Source: Isotricha intestinalis (Eukaryota; Ciliophora; Litostomatea; Vestibuliferida; Isotrichidae). Taken from it: DNA of 23,499 nucleotides. A program made the translations under genes and the position numbers. The notes below the pieces were generated by a model. It did no database searches, was not told where the DNA came from, and was given only the letters and a program-made list of their open reading frames with translations. The stretch is from contig JAJJLU010000052.1 of the NCBI GenBank assembly GCA_023807065.1, positions 1 through 23,499 on the forward strand, given 5' to 3'. Every line of letters starts with the position of its first letter. Positions within the stretch are counted from its first letter, which is position 1. Positions 9,637 to 20,182 of the stretch are shown piece after piece.

Positions 9637-12600
9637 TTATTCATATAACCTATTATATATATTAATTATCTCTGAATATAATTTTTCTTCTTCAATTAAA
9701 TATTGGGTAGGAAAGATTAAAATAAAATTTATTAAACTTCTAAATTTTAATGCATTGTAATAAATATAAATATTTAACAAAATAAATAATAACAAACAGC
9801 CTAAAATAAAACTATAAACTAAAACATAAAATGAAAGTAATATTATATCAGCTTTAACAATTTCTATATCAGATAAAACTATATTTGTTATTTCATATGA
9901 AAGATGAAAATAATCTAAAATAAATTTTTCACAATCAGAAAAATATTTTTCAATATGTTTTAAATCATTTAAACCAACATTTGAATTATTAATTTCATAT
10001 AAATATTTAATAATATTAATTATTTCAATATTTAATTGAGTTAAACTTTTTTCTATTCCATAAGTAACAAAAGATGACCAAAAATTTACACATTCATTAT
10101 ATTTTTCCTCATTTACATAATAAACATGATATATTATTTCACATGAATTTCCATAATATATATTAAATAAAACAGTTCTTGTATTATTTTTAGAAATATC
10201 AATATTTGAAGTTAAGATTATTAATGAATTATCTAATTTATCAATTTTAATATCAGTATCATTGGGTATTATAAATTTATAATTTTTATTTAATAATATT
10301 GTGTAATTATCTTTGGTATAAATTTCATTCAAAAAAATTATTGAGTTAATATTAGAGTCTAATTCTTTTATTTTTTGTTTTTTTTCAATTATAAAATTTG
10401 TGAAGTAATTAGTTTGCATTTTTATTTTTCCAAAAGCAATATAAGTATCAGGAATAAGCCCATAAATTGGATTCATTACATCATCAAAATTAAAAAAATC
10501 TTTTTTTCTATATTCATAAAGTAAATATACCAAAAGATAATATATCATAATTGTTATACATGAACTACAAAAATTTATTGAAAAAATAATATTATATATT
10601 AAAAAATATTTTTTCATTAATTGTATTTTTCTCTTTTCTTTTTCTTGATTATTTAACTTCAATATTTTTAATTTTTTTTTTTTCTTTAAATCTTTTTCAT
10701 CTTCTTTTTTTTTTTTATTGTCTCTCTTTATATTTATATCTGGACTTTTATTAGAAGATTCATCATTTACACTTATATCATTTGAATCATTCTTTAATTT
10801 TTTTTTTAAATCTTCTAAATTTTTAAAATATTTATCAAAAGAAATAGATTTAAACTTTATCAATTTTTCAATTAATTTTGACTCAATTAAATAAAACTTG
10901 AATACAATAATATTAATACAAATAAAAATTAATACAAAAAAAACAATATTGATAGTCATATAAAATTTATTACTCAAATATTTAGGTTGCTTTGCATTTT
11001 TTCTTTTATTAAAATCATTTAATCCATTTGCCTCTTCTAATTTTAAATACATGATATAATAGTTCATAATATTTTCTAAATACACATCTAATTCTGTTTG
11101 ATTTCCATAAACATAATCATAGGCATTTGATGATAATTTTTTTGCCATAATCATAACTATATATATTAAGTTAACAACACTTCCATGAAAATTTGTTTTA
11201 TTATCTAGATTATTTGAATATATATCAAAATTTATTTCACTTTCCATTATTACTTTATAGTCTTTATCAAATTTTAATATTCTTGTTACCATTCTTTTTA
11301 AAATTTTATTCCCTCTAAGTATAATATCAGAATAATCTTGAATACAATAATATTGTCCTATACATCCATTATTTCCCATAATATTATATTTCAATAATTT
11401 TAAATTTATTGATGCATAATATATATTTGATAAAGCTGTTTTAGTATGATTGAAAACATAATTTTGATCAAGATAATAATTTATTGATTTAAATTTTGAT
11501 ATCATTGAATTATTATTTTTAATTATAAAAAACATTGATAAACTTGAAAAAAGAAAACTTAATATTTTCATTACACTTATATAATATGGATTTTTATTTT
11601 TTAAAAATTTTTCTTTCATTTTTTTAAATTGAATATTGTTGTAATATTTTCTTGCAATCTTTGATTCAATACTACTATTTAATTGTTGCTCTTCTTTAAT
11701 TAAATTATTTTCTGCTTTTTTTTTTGAATTATTTAATTTTTTTTTTTTTTTAACTTTTTTCTCATTTTTTAAAGTCTTTGAAGAACTCATTTTATAATTA
11801 TGTATTGGAATTATTAATTTTTGTTTTTTTTCATGAAGATCAATCATTTTAAATTGATTATTAAAAGTTTGAAAAAGTGTTGAAGATCTTTTAATTTTGA
11901 AATTTGTTTTCTGTTGTATTACATATTCTTCAAAAATATCTCTATCAATATTAATCCTATAATAATAAAATTTTTCATTTAAAAATGAATGCTTTGTTAT
12001 TCTATATGAAATATAATAAAAATTTTTTTTTGAAATTTTATTGTATTCTTCAATTAAATCAAGATAATCATTAATTATATCATTCAATTTATTTTTTAAA
12101 TTATTTTGACTATGTTTTTTAGAAAAAGAATTTTTATTTTCAAATTCTAAAGATATTTTTTCGCCTTGTTTGATTTTTTTAAGAATTACTTCAATTTTAT
12201 TGGTTAAACAAATATTATTTTTATTAGAATATAAATGACCTTTAAAATCAAGATTAATTTGTTCAATAACAAATTTTGAATCTTGAAATTTTAATAATGT
12301 GAGAATAGAAGGAATAATTAAAGAAATATTATGTCCAATTATATTATTATTTAATTCAAAAGGATAATTTTGAATCAAAGAATCAAATTCTGAACAATAA
12401 TATGGAATTGACATTGAATCAATATTAAATTCTTGATTTAAAACAATTAAAAAATTTCTCTCTTTTATTTTCTGAACCATTCCTATATATAGTGGACCAT
12501 AAGATAAATCAGGTAATAATTTAAAATATCCATTTACATTATATATTTCATTATTTTTTCCTTTTAAAAGAATATTTTTTAATGTTTTAAAAATTTCATT

Positions 12601-14658
12601 TAAATTTGAATAATTTAATGCTTCTTTAATCATTTCTTTATGAAAAATTGAAATACATTTTGGTATTAAATCATTAATTGTTAAATAATTAATATCATTT
12701 TTTGAATAATTAAATAAAATATAAAAATTTGAGGTTACATATTTAATCTTATTATTATTTATACAATCAATTAATAAAATTGAAGTAATATTTTCATCAA
12801 ATAAAGTATAATATAATTTATTTTTATCATTTAATTGTAAATGTTTATAATTATTATATTTTATTTCTTCATCATTTGCCATATCTGAATCTTCAATTAC
12901 ATCTACTAAATAAAGCATAAAATCATTTTTAATTTCTTCATTAAATGGATTTAATAAAATTATTCTATTCCAATTATTTAAAATTTCTTTCCTTAAATTA
13001 ACAAGTGTAATTCCAATTTCTAAAAACTGAGAATGTGTTTTTTCTTTCAAATTATCGTTGGTTTTTAATGTTTCAAAATAATCATATTGATTACATGTTG
13101 CATCATAAATTTTAATTTTTAGATTGTCACATTCTTTGAAAAATAATAATACATTTCCTATTTGAAATTTATTAATGTCATCTAAATCAGAATCATCTAA
13201 TTTTTCTTTCATCATATTTTTTGAATTTTCAATCAAACAATATTTAATATAATAATTATAAAAACCATTTACTCTATGTTTTGAGCAAAGATATAAAGCC
13301 AAATTATAATTTTTTATTTTATTTATTAAGAAAGAACAAAATAATAATACTCCATCATCTCTTAATTTATCTTTTATTGAATTAAGTAATGTATAAATTA
13401 TTCCATAAACTTTCAAAATTAAATTTTCATTTCCATATTTTTCTTTTAATATTTTATTTCCCATAAATCTCTCAAAAACACTATTTAATTCTGGTTTATC
13501 ATTAAAATAATCTTCAAAAGAATTGATTAAACCAATTAAAAATATTTGTTTTTTTTCTTGATTATTCTTCATAATATTAAAAATATTTTGAACAAATATT
13601 TCAATATCTTTAATACTCAAAGTGTCAAAGATATTTTTATTCAATAATTGTTCAGAAAGTAATTTCCTGTAAAAATAAACAATATTAAAAATAAGAGCCC
13701 AACCAATAATAACAAAAAAGAAAATTTGATTTAAAGAAAAAATCACTTTTATTGATATGCTTAAAAAGAACCACATAGAAAAAGTCCATCCACAAAAATG
13801 TAAAATATTCATTTTCTCATTTAAAAAATAAACTTTACTATAAATATAAAAAGAAATTAAAAATGAACCAATCATAAAACAAATTCTTATTATAATGAGT
13901 AAAGATGAATATTCTTTTCCATATAAAACAATAAAATGACCATAAAAATAAAATAGAGTACAAAATATACTTACATATAATTCATAATTTGAACTTATTC
14001 TTGAATAAATATTTATATTTTTCATATTCTCTGTTTTTCCAGTAAATTTTGAAACTAAAAACAAATGACCTACACTTAAAATTATAATTAATAAACATAA
14101 GAAAACTAATAATAAATGAGATATAGATTTATAACAATCTAATTCTAAAAAAATCATTTTTTTATTTTTACAATTTATAGGTAATAGCATAATATTAATT
14201 TGAAAACAATAAAAATAATTTATGTAAAAAAGATTTATATAATTATAAAATACAATAATATTTTTCGTTGATTGCCCTTTATTTGTGTTGATAATAATAG
14301 TAATCACTAAAATAATTAAACAAAAAGAAAAGCAAAAACAAAAACATAAAGCAATAATAAATTTTGTTTTATTGTCAACTATATTTTGAACAAATAAAAA
14401 TTTTTTTAATTGATTAATAAAATTCATTAAATAATCTGATTTGATTTCTTCTATTGGATACCAAATTATTGAAATAAAAATAAATTGAAGAAAATAAATA
14501 ATTTTTGAAATAAATTCAATACTAAAATATTTGAATTCATATTGATTAATAGTGTAGAAAAAACTAAATAATAGTTTAAATAATTTATTTGAATATATAT
14601 CTAAAATTTGGTTTGATTCTTTTAAATCAATTATTGAAATTAACTTTGAATCTATCAT
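9637..14658 (-). CDS. Large polytopic membrane protein with PAS-like domains, TmcB-like (1673 aa)
   Basis: Residues about 48-330 hold some seven membrane segments (near 48-66, 99-124, 178-203, 228-246, 251-272, 286-308 and 311-330). Residues about 340-600 are a helical cytosolic region. Residues about 620-735 look like a PAS domain (NFYILFNYSKNDI, then LIPKCISIFHKEM), and a second PAS-like unit follows at about 736-900 (FLIVLNQEFNIDSM, then IIGHNISLIIPSI). Residues 965-1025 are Lys-rich. Four more membrane segments (about 1028-1047, 1231-1255, 1351-1380 and 1604-1632) frame two large loops with N-glycosylation sequons and Cys, separated by a very basic linker (1300-1350). This order matches the ciliate/amoebal TmcB-type family as I recall it, so a membrane sensor role is likely. 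No kinase or cyclase domain is present. The frame stays open for 5 kb despite many homopolymers. Confidence 0.8.
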   Translation of the reverse strand: MIDSKLISIIDLKESNQILDIYSNKLFKLLFSFFYTINQYEFKYFSIEFISKIIYFLQFIFISIIWYPIEEIKSDYLMNFINQLKKFLFVQNIVDNKTKFIIALCFCFCFSFCLIILVITIIINTNKGQSTKNIIVFYNYINLFYINYFYCFQINIMLLPINCKNKKMIFLELDCYKSISHLLLVFLCLLIIILSVGHLFLVSKFTGKTENMKNINIYSRISSNYELYVSIFCTLFYFYGHFIVLYGKEYSSLLIIIRICFMIGSFLISFYIYSKVYFLNEKMNILHFCGWTFSMWFFLSISIKVIFSLNQIFFFVIIGWALIFNIVYFYRKLLSEQLLNKNIFDTLSIKDIEIFVQNIFNIMKNNQEKKQIFLIGLINSFEDYFNDKPELNSVFERFMGNKILKEKYGNENLILKVYGIIYTLLNSIKDKLRDDGVLLFCSFLINKIKNYNLALYLCSKHRVNGFYNYYIKYCLIENSKNMMKEKLDDSDLDDINKFQIGNVLLFFKECDNLKIKIYDATCNQYDYFETLKTNDNLKEKTHSQFLEIGITLVNLRKEILNNWNRIILLNPFNEEIKNDFMLYLVDVIEDSDMANDEEIKYNNYKHLQLNDKNKLYYTLFDENITSILLIDCINNNKIKYVTSNFYILFNYSKNDINYLTINDLIPKCISIFHKEMIKEALNYSNLNEIFKTLKNILLKGKNNEIYNVNGYFKLLPDLSYGPLYIGMVQKIKERNFLIVLNQEFNIDSMSIPYYCSEFDSLIQNYPFELNNNIIGHNISLIIPSILTLLKFQDSKFVIEQINLDFKGHLYSNKNNICLTNKIEVILKKIKQGEKISLEFENKNSFSKKHSQNNLKNKLNDIINDYLDLIEEYNKISKKNFYYISYRITKHSFLNEKFYYYRINIDRDIFEEYVIQQKTNFKIKRSSTLFQTFNNQFKMIDLHEKKQKLIIPIHNYKMSSSKTLKNEKKVKKKKKLNNSKKKAENNLIKEEQQLNSSIESKIARKYYNNIQFKKMKEKFLKNKNPYYISVMKILSFLFSSLSMFFIIKNNNSMISKFKSINYYLDQNYVFNHTKTALSNIYYASINLKLLKYNIMGNNGCIGQYYCIQDYSDIILRGNKILKRMVTRILKFDKDYKVIMESEINFDIYSNNLDNKTNFHGSVVNLIYIVMIMAKKLSSNAYDYVYGNQTELDVYLENIMNYYIMYLKLEEANGLNDFNKRKNAKQPKYLSNKFYMTINIVFFVLIFICINIIVFKFYLIESKLIEKLIKFKSISFDKYFKNLEDLKKKLKNDSNDISVNDESSNKSPDINIKRDNKKKKEDEKDLKKKKKLKILKLNNQEKEKRKIQLMKKYFLIYNIIFSINFCSSCITIMIYYLLVYLLYEYRKKDFFNFDDVMNPIYGLIPDTYIAFGKIKMQTNYFTNFIIEKKQKIKELDSNINSIIFLNEIYTKDNYTILLNKNYKFIIPNDTDIKIDKLDNSLIILTSNIDISKNNTRTVLFNIYYGNSCEIIYHVYYVNEEKYNECVNFWSSFVTYGIEKSLTQLNIEIINIIKYLYEINNSNVGLNDLKHIEKYFSDCEKFILDYFHLSYEITNIVLSDIEIVKADIILLSFYVLVYSFILGCLLLFILLNIYIYYNALKFRSLINFILIFPTQYLIEEEKLYSEIINIYNRLYE

Positions 14659-15213
14659 ATTTGTAGTTATTAATTATTCAAAACATTAAAATTTTTTATA
14701 AATTATATTAATTAAAATAATTATCATAAATAATTACTGAATATTGATTGATAACTTTCAAATTTTTCGTTTGTCTCTCTTTCTTGAAAGATTAAATTAT
14801 CACAATATACTTATTTAATTATTGATAAAAATATTCATTTTTTTGTTTTATCTTTATTTAATTATCAGAATATTTACAATCATTTTTTTTTTTCTTTATT
14901 ATTAACGTTTGATATTTTTAAATTAAATTTTATTATTTGGTTTAGGAATTATTATTATTTTTTTATTCAGAAAATGATTATATAATTTTTGTTTCGATTT
15001 TAAATTATTAATATGAATTCTTCTTTTTAAATTTACATATATTTATTTGCGTTTTTTTCAGAAAACAATGTTTTAAATTGAAATATAAACTTATATTTTA
15101 ATAGTTCTTTAATTTTATTTTTTTCAAATTTTTCATTTTTTCTTAAAAGTTTTCATAATCTTAAAGGAAATTACTTACATTTCAAATATTGATATTCTGA
15201 ATAATAACAAAAA

Positions 15214-15360
15214 ATGATTCATGTTCAACTTTATTATGATTTCAAATTTTTGAATCATTTTACTTTGAATAAAGGTGATATTTTGACTGTGATTCTTTTT
15301 AGAAATTTTTTTCCATTAGATTATTTTTTATTTATCTTGTTTGATTATAAAATAAATTAA
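15214..15360 (+). CDS. Possible small hydrophobic ORF (48 aa)
   Basis: An ATG preceded by five A residues opens a 48-residue frame beginning MIHVQLYYDF and ending in TAA, with a hydrophobic C-terminal half (FPLDYFLFILF). Codon use is like that of the true genes. There is no family match I can name. It could be a small membrane peptide, a decayed exon or chance. Confidence 0.2.
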   Translation: MIHVQLYYDFKFLNHFTLNKGDILTVILFRNFFPLDYFLFILFDYKIN

Positions 15361-15745
15361 TAGATCTATTTAAAAAGATTAAAATAATATTATCATTTAA
15401 TCATTTTTAAATAGTCTTCTTTCATTTAACAAAAATTTATACTTTCTATATCACTCTAATGATGTGATTTTTGTTTTTTTTTGAAAATTTTATATTTTAA
15501 ACATCAAAAAAATTAAGAACTTTAATCTATAGATTTCCATAAAAAAAATGTGAAGATGAATTAAATTATAAAAATGATTTTTTTTAATTAATAATAATCA
15601 ATCTCACACAAACAATGATTTTATGAATTAAAATTATCTTATCTCTTCAATTATTATTCATCAACAATTTTTTATCCTTTTATATATTTTAAAGGACTTT
15701 TGTTTTGATATTTCAATACATAAAACAATTAATTAATATCTCATT

Positions 15746-15832
15746 AATTTAATACAATAATATATAATTTAATACAATAATATATAATTTAATAACAATA
15801 ATATATAATTTAATAACAATAATATATAATTT
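15746..15832. repeat. Short AT-rich tandem repeat, 20-21 bp unit, about four copies
   Basis: Four back-to-back units have the form AATTTAATACAATAATATAT (first two copies, 20 bp) or the same with one extra A (AATAACAATA, last two copies, 21 bp), with a partial fifth unit. The 20-bp pair then 21-bp pair order suggests one insertion followed by unit duplication. It lies about 190 bp before the MFS gene start. Confidence 0.9.
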
Positions 15833-16022
15833 AATAATTGCTTTCTATATTCTTTATGCTTTATCATTTTTCAAAATTATCATTACTGAATTTAGATGAT
15901 ATATTTTGAGGACAAATTTTTAATTTTTTATGGAGAAAATTTTTTATATTAACATATGATAAATTTTGATTTATATTATATTAAAATATTTATCAATTTT
16001 TTTTACTTATTTTAAAAAAATA

Positions 16023-17441
16023 ATGGATATTTTTCATAATTTTTTTAAAAAAGATATTTTAAGTGTAATATTTATTCAAGCAGGAATATCTGAATTAAAA
16101 TCTATTTTTTACTCAGTTTCAATTCTATTTTCTGATCTCATAAAAAAGAATAATCAAATAACCAAAATTTCAATTATAACATATTCTAAAATTGCAATAT
16201 ATAGAGATTCTATTCAAACAAATATTATGGGTTTTACAAGTTTAGTTGGAGCTTTTGCAAGTCAATTTAATTATGAAAATAAGTAATATTCTATTATATA
16301 ATTTTAATTTAGTTTTTATGTGATTTCAATTATTCTTTCAATAATATCTATTTTAAGTTTAATTACTACTCAATTCGAAAATAATACTTTAATTATAATT
16401 TCTTTAATTTTTTCATTTATTGTAACTGGAATTAGTGTTGGTTCATATGCGTTAATTTCAATAAGAGATTTATGTTTAACTAAAGATAATTTAGCCGAAA
16501 GAATGAACCATATTGGTAGTTTTATACCCACTATTTTAGTAATTGCTTTTTTGTTAAAAGTTATCATTAATTTGTTGTTTTTTGAAATAAAAGAGCAATA
16601 TTTTTATGATAATCATATTTCTTTTTTTATTTATATGTCATGGATATTTTTTATTTTTAATTCTATTGGTTATCTTTTGAATGAAAAAAAGGAAATTGAA
16701 AAAATAGATTTACCTTTAGTAATTCCTTGTATAAAAACTTTATTACGAAGAAAAAGAATATGGTCCTTTATTCTTTTATACTTTATTTGTAAAATTGAAA
16801 AATTAGGATGGCAAATCATATTTGCAGTTAATTCATTTATTTTTTTTAAGAAAAGAGAAGGAGAATATCAAAATTATTCATTCAAAGATTTAACTTCATT
16901 TATTATATTTTTCCCTCCTATTTTTTTTGGTTATATTTTTGATAAATATGATTTTATTGGTTTTAAAAGGATTTTGTATTGTGGTTGCTTGATTAATATT
17001 GTATCATGTATATTAGGTTTTTTTTTTATTGATAAAGATTTATTTTCTAATGAATATCTTAATATTTTTAATATTTTATCATTAATTAATGAAATTTTTA
17101 GAGCTGGAAATTATGCGATTTTCCTTCCTGAAATAATAAAAAAGTTTGAAATTAAAAATTTATTAATTATTTCTAGTTTAATTTCTTCTTCTAATTTAAT
17201 TACACAACCAATAGAAATGTTTTTAATTAATTATTTTCAGGAACATCAAGAAAATAAAAATAACAAACAAATAATTATTCTATTAATTATTCAAATTATT
17301 TGCTCTATTATAATTTTTTTATTGCTTTTTTTGAAAGGAGTTAATGAAAATCTCGGTATAGAAAAAGGTACTGATATTACTTTTGTTGAAAGAAAAGATA
17401 TTAAATTTATGTTAGAGGAAGAAACAGAAAATGATGATTAA
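16023..17441 (+). CDS. MFS transporter, acetyl-CoA transporter (SLC33)-like, two exons (462 aa)
   Basis: Exon 1 (16023-16282) and exon 2 (16313-17441) join in frame across a 30-nt GT-AG intron. Without splicing, exon 1 runs into TAA one codon later and exon 2 has no ATG near its front. The ATG at 16023 is chosen because the frame upstream has no other ATG. The protein is very hydrophobic, with about 10-12 membrane segments, a cytosolic loop near 205-235 (KTLLRRKRIW) and an acidic C-terminus. The segments SVGSYALISIRDL (about 129-141) and YFICKIEKLGWQ (about 242-255) sit where SLC33 acetyl-CoA transporters have their DxAVDGWAL-like and CKIGF-like motifs. The MFS call is firm; the SLC33 assignment is a motif-level inference, and some key residues differ. 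If correct, it imports acetyl-CoA into the ER or Golgi. Confidence 0.75.
16283..16312 (+). other. 30-nt GT-AG spliceosomal intron
   Basis: The sequence starts GTAATATTCT and ends TTTAATTTAG. Removing it joins AA to T (Asn codon) and places exon 2 in the exact frame of the downstream 370-codon ORF. It carries an in-frame TAA, so retention would truncate the protein at 87 residues. Its size fits the very short introns of ciliates. Confidence 0.85.
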
Positions 17442-17879
17442 ATAAACGATTTTGTTGATGTAGAAAAAGAATAATTTAATATAAGGAAAAGATGTTTAAA
17501 TTAATAAAATAATTTAAATAAATTAAGAATTAAAATTAAAATCTAAAATATATTATATAATTAAAATATGTTCTCTAATTAAATTGATTTTTTTAATTTA
17601 TTTGGATATAATAATATTTATCCCCTGTATAAATCTAAAATCTAATATTTAGGTTAATTTTATATTGTTATATAAATACAATTTATCTGCTAATTTTATC
17701 ATAATATATATTTAATATTTTATAGACATATAATCAAATATTATTTTCACTTGTACTTGGGATGAAAATATAAGTTTTTGGGGAAAAGGAGATAAAGAAT
17801 TTTGAATTAAATGTAAATAATTAAAAGGAGAATAACAAAATATGATTAAAAAAGTAAAATAAATAAATATCCAAAAAAA
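17442..17879. other. Intergenic region holding a WD40 relic
   Basis: This 438-bp region lies between the MFS gene and the broken membrane-protein gene. Most of its right half is the decayed WD40 fragment described separately. The left part (17442-17603) shows nothing recognisable. Confidence 0.5.
17604..17855 (+). pseudogene. Decayed WD40-repeat fragment, third family member
   Basis: At about 17742-17800 one frame reads FTCTWDENISFW then GKGDKEF before a TGA. This matches FFTCSSDKNIKLW and KNKKEF in the WD40 gene at 1957-3384. The match continues at DNA level on both sides: upstream, TATAAATCTAAAATCTAATATTT recalls the DKSIKIxNI coding sequence of the blade before, and downstream, AGGAGAATAACAAAATATGAT recalls the AHEDKI region. 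Stops and frame changes prevent translation. It covers roughly two blades in the same order and strand as the parent gene, so it is a relic and not chance. Confidence 0.65.
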
Positions 17880-19113
17880 ATGTGTGACTGTGAGTTAATA
17901 ATGGGAATAATTTTAACAATAAGTACAGTCGCAGGATTTGTGTTATTAATTTTAACTTGTTGCTTCCTAAAATATAATTCTGAATATTTAGATAAATATC
18001 ATTTTAATTGGTATTTAAATCCAATAAATAATATTCAAGTAACAAATGATAATGAATGTCCAAAAGGTACAGAACTGTTGATTAATTCAGTATTTTATGG
18101 TTATAGTGATTATTGTAATTGCTCCAATTCAACTTCAAATAAATATAAAGGTAAAGTATATTCTGATGTTTGTGAAGAAGAACAAGGAAAAAGTAATTGT
18201 AAAATACTAATTGAACAAAAGACAATGAAGATTACTAAGTGGAGAGGTAAAACAATTTATGTTGGAAAAATGGTTAATAACCTAACAAATTTTATCCAAA
18301 AAAATTCCTGATGATAATACTTGTAATTCAAAAGGAAAAATGGATTCTAAAGGAAATAATTTTTGATTTAAAAATTTTGAAGACATTCTTTAAAATATTT
18401 ACAAATTTTAAAAAACGATGAACTGCCACCTCCAGGAGTTAATCATATAGATTTAGAAAATGGTTATGTAATATATTATAGTAATAATAAAACAAATGGA
18501 TCTATTATAGTTCAAGTTGAGATTAGTCAAGATAAAAATGGAATTTGTGCATCATATGATGAAGGAAGATTTTCTAAAAATGAATTTGAATTTAATAGAA
18601 TGAAAGGAAGTTCCACTTGTAACACTTCAATAGCAGAATCATTATATGATTATAGATTTTATCCATTAGACAATCATTCTTATAATTACAAAGATTTATT
18701 AAAAGAGAATAATATTACTAAATATGATTATTTAAATATCACAGATTCAAGTGAAGTAAAATTATATTATACAAATTATTTTGGATTAAAAAAAGAATGT
18801 TATGGAGAAGTTTCGATTGAAAATCTATTAGATAAAAAAATAACAGCAGTTCAAGTTTTATGTATAAATATCTTGTGTTTTTGGAGGTTTTTTAGCAATA
18901 TTTTGTGTAATTTGTTCTATTATAGATGAATGGCAAGATGATATAGATAGTATCCATAAAGATATTTCTGGAACAATAGCACTTTTAACAATAATTGCAG
19001 AAGTTATATTATTTATTAAAGTTCTTGGCATCAAACTTTTAGAGGAAATGAATGCTTTGATCAAATCACTTTTGACAGTTTCTGGAAAATGTATTGGCAT
19101 ATTTGGATTATAA
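17880..19113 (+). pseudogene. Broken gene for a Cys-rich membrane protein
   Basis: The reading begins at ATG 17880 with a membrane anchor (MGIILTISTVAGFVLLIL), followed by a Cys-rich extracellular region (CPKGTELL, YCNCSNS and KITKWRGKTIY). The frame shifts at the A7 run 18298-18304, meets TGA at 18364-18366, shifts again near 18388-18395, then stays open through DELPPPGV and KNGICASYDEGRF to a third shift at the T5 run 18878-18882. The final stretch has two hydrophobic segments (FLAIFCVICSII and IALLTIIAEVILFI) and ends in TAA at 19111. The Cys/Trp layout recalls a family of uncharacterised ciliate transmembrane proteins. At the third break, a 34-nt GT-AG intron (18862-18895) would also restore the frame; the other breaks have no such escape. 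No comparable breaks occur in the long neighbouring genes, so decay is more likely than assembly error. The ORFs at 17880-18311 and 18600-18929 are parts of this one gene. Confidence 0.7.
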
Positions 19114-20182
19114 ACTTTTCCTTGGAATTTTAATTGTTATTTATTGTCTAAATGTTTATGTATTTTAATTTATTGAATTATTTCTTTAAATTTTCAAATG
19201 ATATTAAATTTCATTGATTTAAATTGAAAAATTATGATTAATCACAATTCAATATTTTAATATTTCTCAGAGTTATTGTATTTTAAAAGAAATAATTGAA
19301 AAAAAAACATTGATTGAATGATAAAAAATGTTAAAAAATAACTTTATTCTAAATATATTAACATTATAGAATTTATTATTTTTAACTTAACCAAAAACAT
19401 TTATTTATAATGTTTAAATATTTATTTTTGAAATATAATTATAAATTATTATAATCAAAAATTTTACAAATATTTAAATAATATATTAACACAGATTCAT
19501 AAACAAAATTAAAAAATAAACAATAGTAAGATTAGTATTTAACTTATTTATTGATAAAGAATAACCAAAAATGATTTAAAAAATTAAATTTTTTCAAAAT
19601 TTTTTATTCAATTTCAAAATAAATATTTTAAATTTATTGGCTGAATTTATATAAAAATATTTTGAAAGACAAAGAACTATTAGAGGATTAAATCTCACCA
19701 CAAAAACATAATTTATATTTTTTTCAATTGATTAAGTCATAAATAATTTTTAATGAAATATTCATTAATTGTAAAATTATTTAGACTAATTCAGAATTTA
19801 TTTTATTGATAAAAAGATTTAATTAATCCAAAATTAATCTGAATGAATCTAGAGTTAATGATGTAAATAAATCTGTTCATTTGGAATTTAATAATAATAT
19901 TTGATAAATTGAATTGTCATATAAGAAATTAAAATAATTAAAAAAATATTATGAGACAGTGATATTATATATTTTAATCTTTTTAATGAAATGATATGTG
20001 CATAAAATTTTTTTTATTTTTATTTTGAGATTTTTATTTTATTTTGAATAATAAAAAATGAGAAATTTTATATTATTTAGTTTTTAATCTTTAAGAAAAT
20101 AATAGATAAAATAATTTATTCTATTACAAAAATATTATAATATTTTAAAGTAATTTTGGTTTTATGAAATTAATTACAAAAA
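19114..20182. other. Intergenic region before the ankyrin gene
   Basis: About 1.07 kb of AT-rich DNA. One short plus-strand frame at about 19832-19905 (part reads NESRVNDVNKSVHLEF) looks faintly codon-like but is short and has no start. A short direct-repeat flavour (TTAATCCAAAATTAATC) lies near 19822. No intact gene, RNA gene or repeat array is seen. Confidence 0.4.

Larger units (their letters stand above)
14659..16022. other. Intergenic region between divergent membrane-protein genes
   Basis: About 1.36 kb separates the divergently transcribed PAS protein and MFS transporter and should contain both promoters. It holds a 48-codon ORF (15214-15360) and a tandem AT repeat (15746-15832). Several T-rich runs occur near 14835-14900 and 15110-15130. 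No named regulatory motif can be supported. Confidence 0.4.

Noticed and set aside
15966..16022. Upstream extension of the MFS frame from a TTG codon
   Set aside because: A eukaryotic gene should start at ATG, and the ATG at 16023 has good A-rich context; the added residues come from AT-rich leader.
16370..16567. 65-codon minus-strand ORF inside the MFS gene
   Set aside because: Antisense shadow of membrane-segment codons.
18364..18366. TGA as selenocysteine or reassigned Cys/Trp
   Set aside because: The same gene has several frame breaks, and no intact gene in the window uses TGA as sense, so a decay mutation is simpler.
18858..19100. 80-codon minus-strand ORF
   Set aside because: Antisense to the C-terminal membrane segments of the broken gene at 17880-19113.
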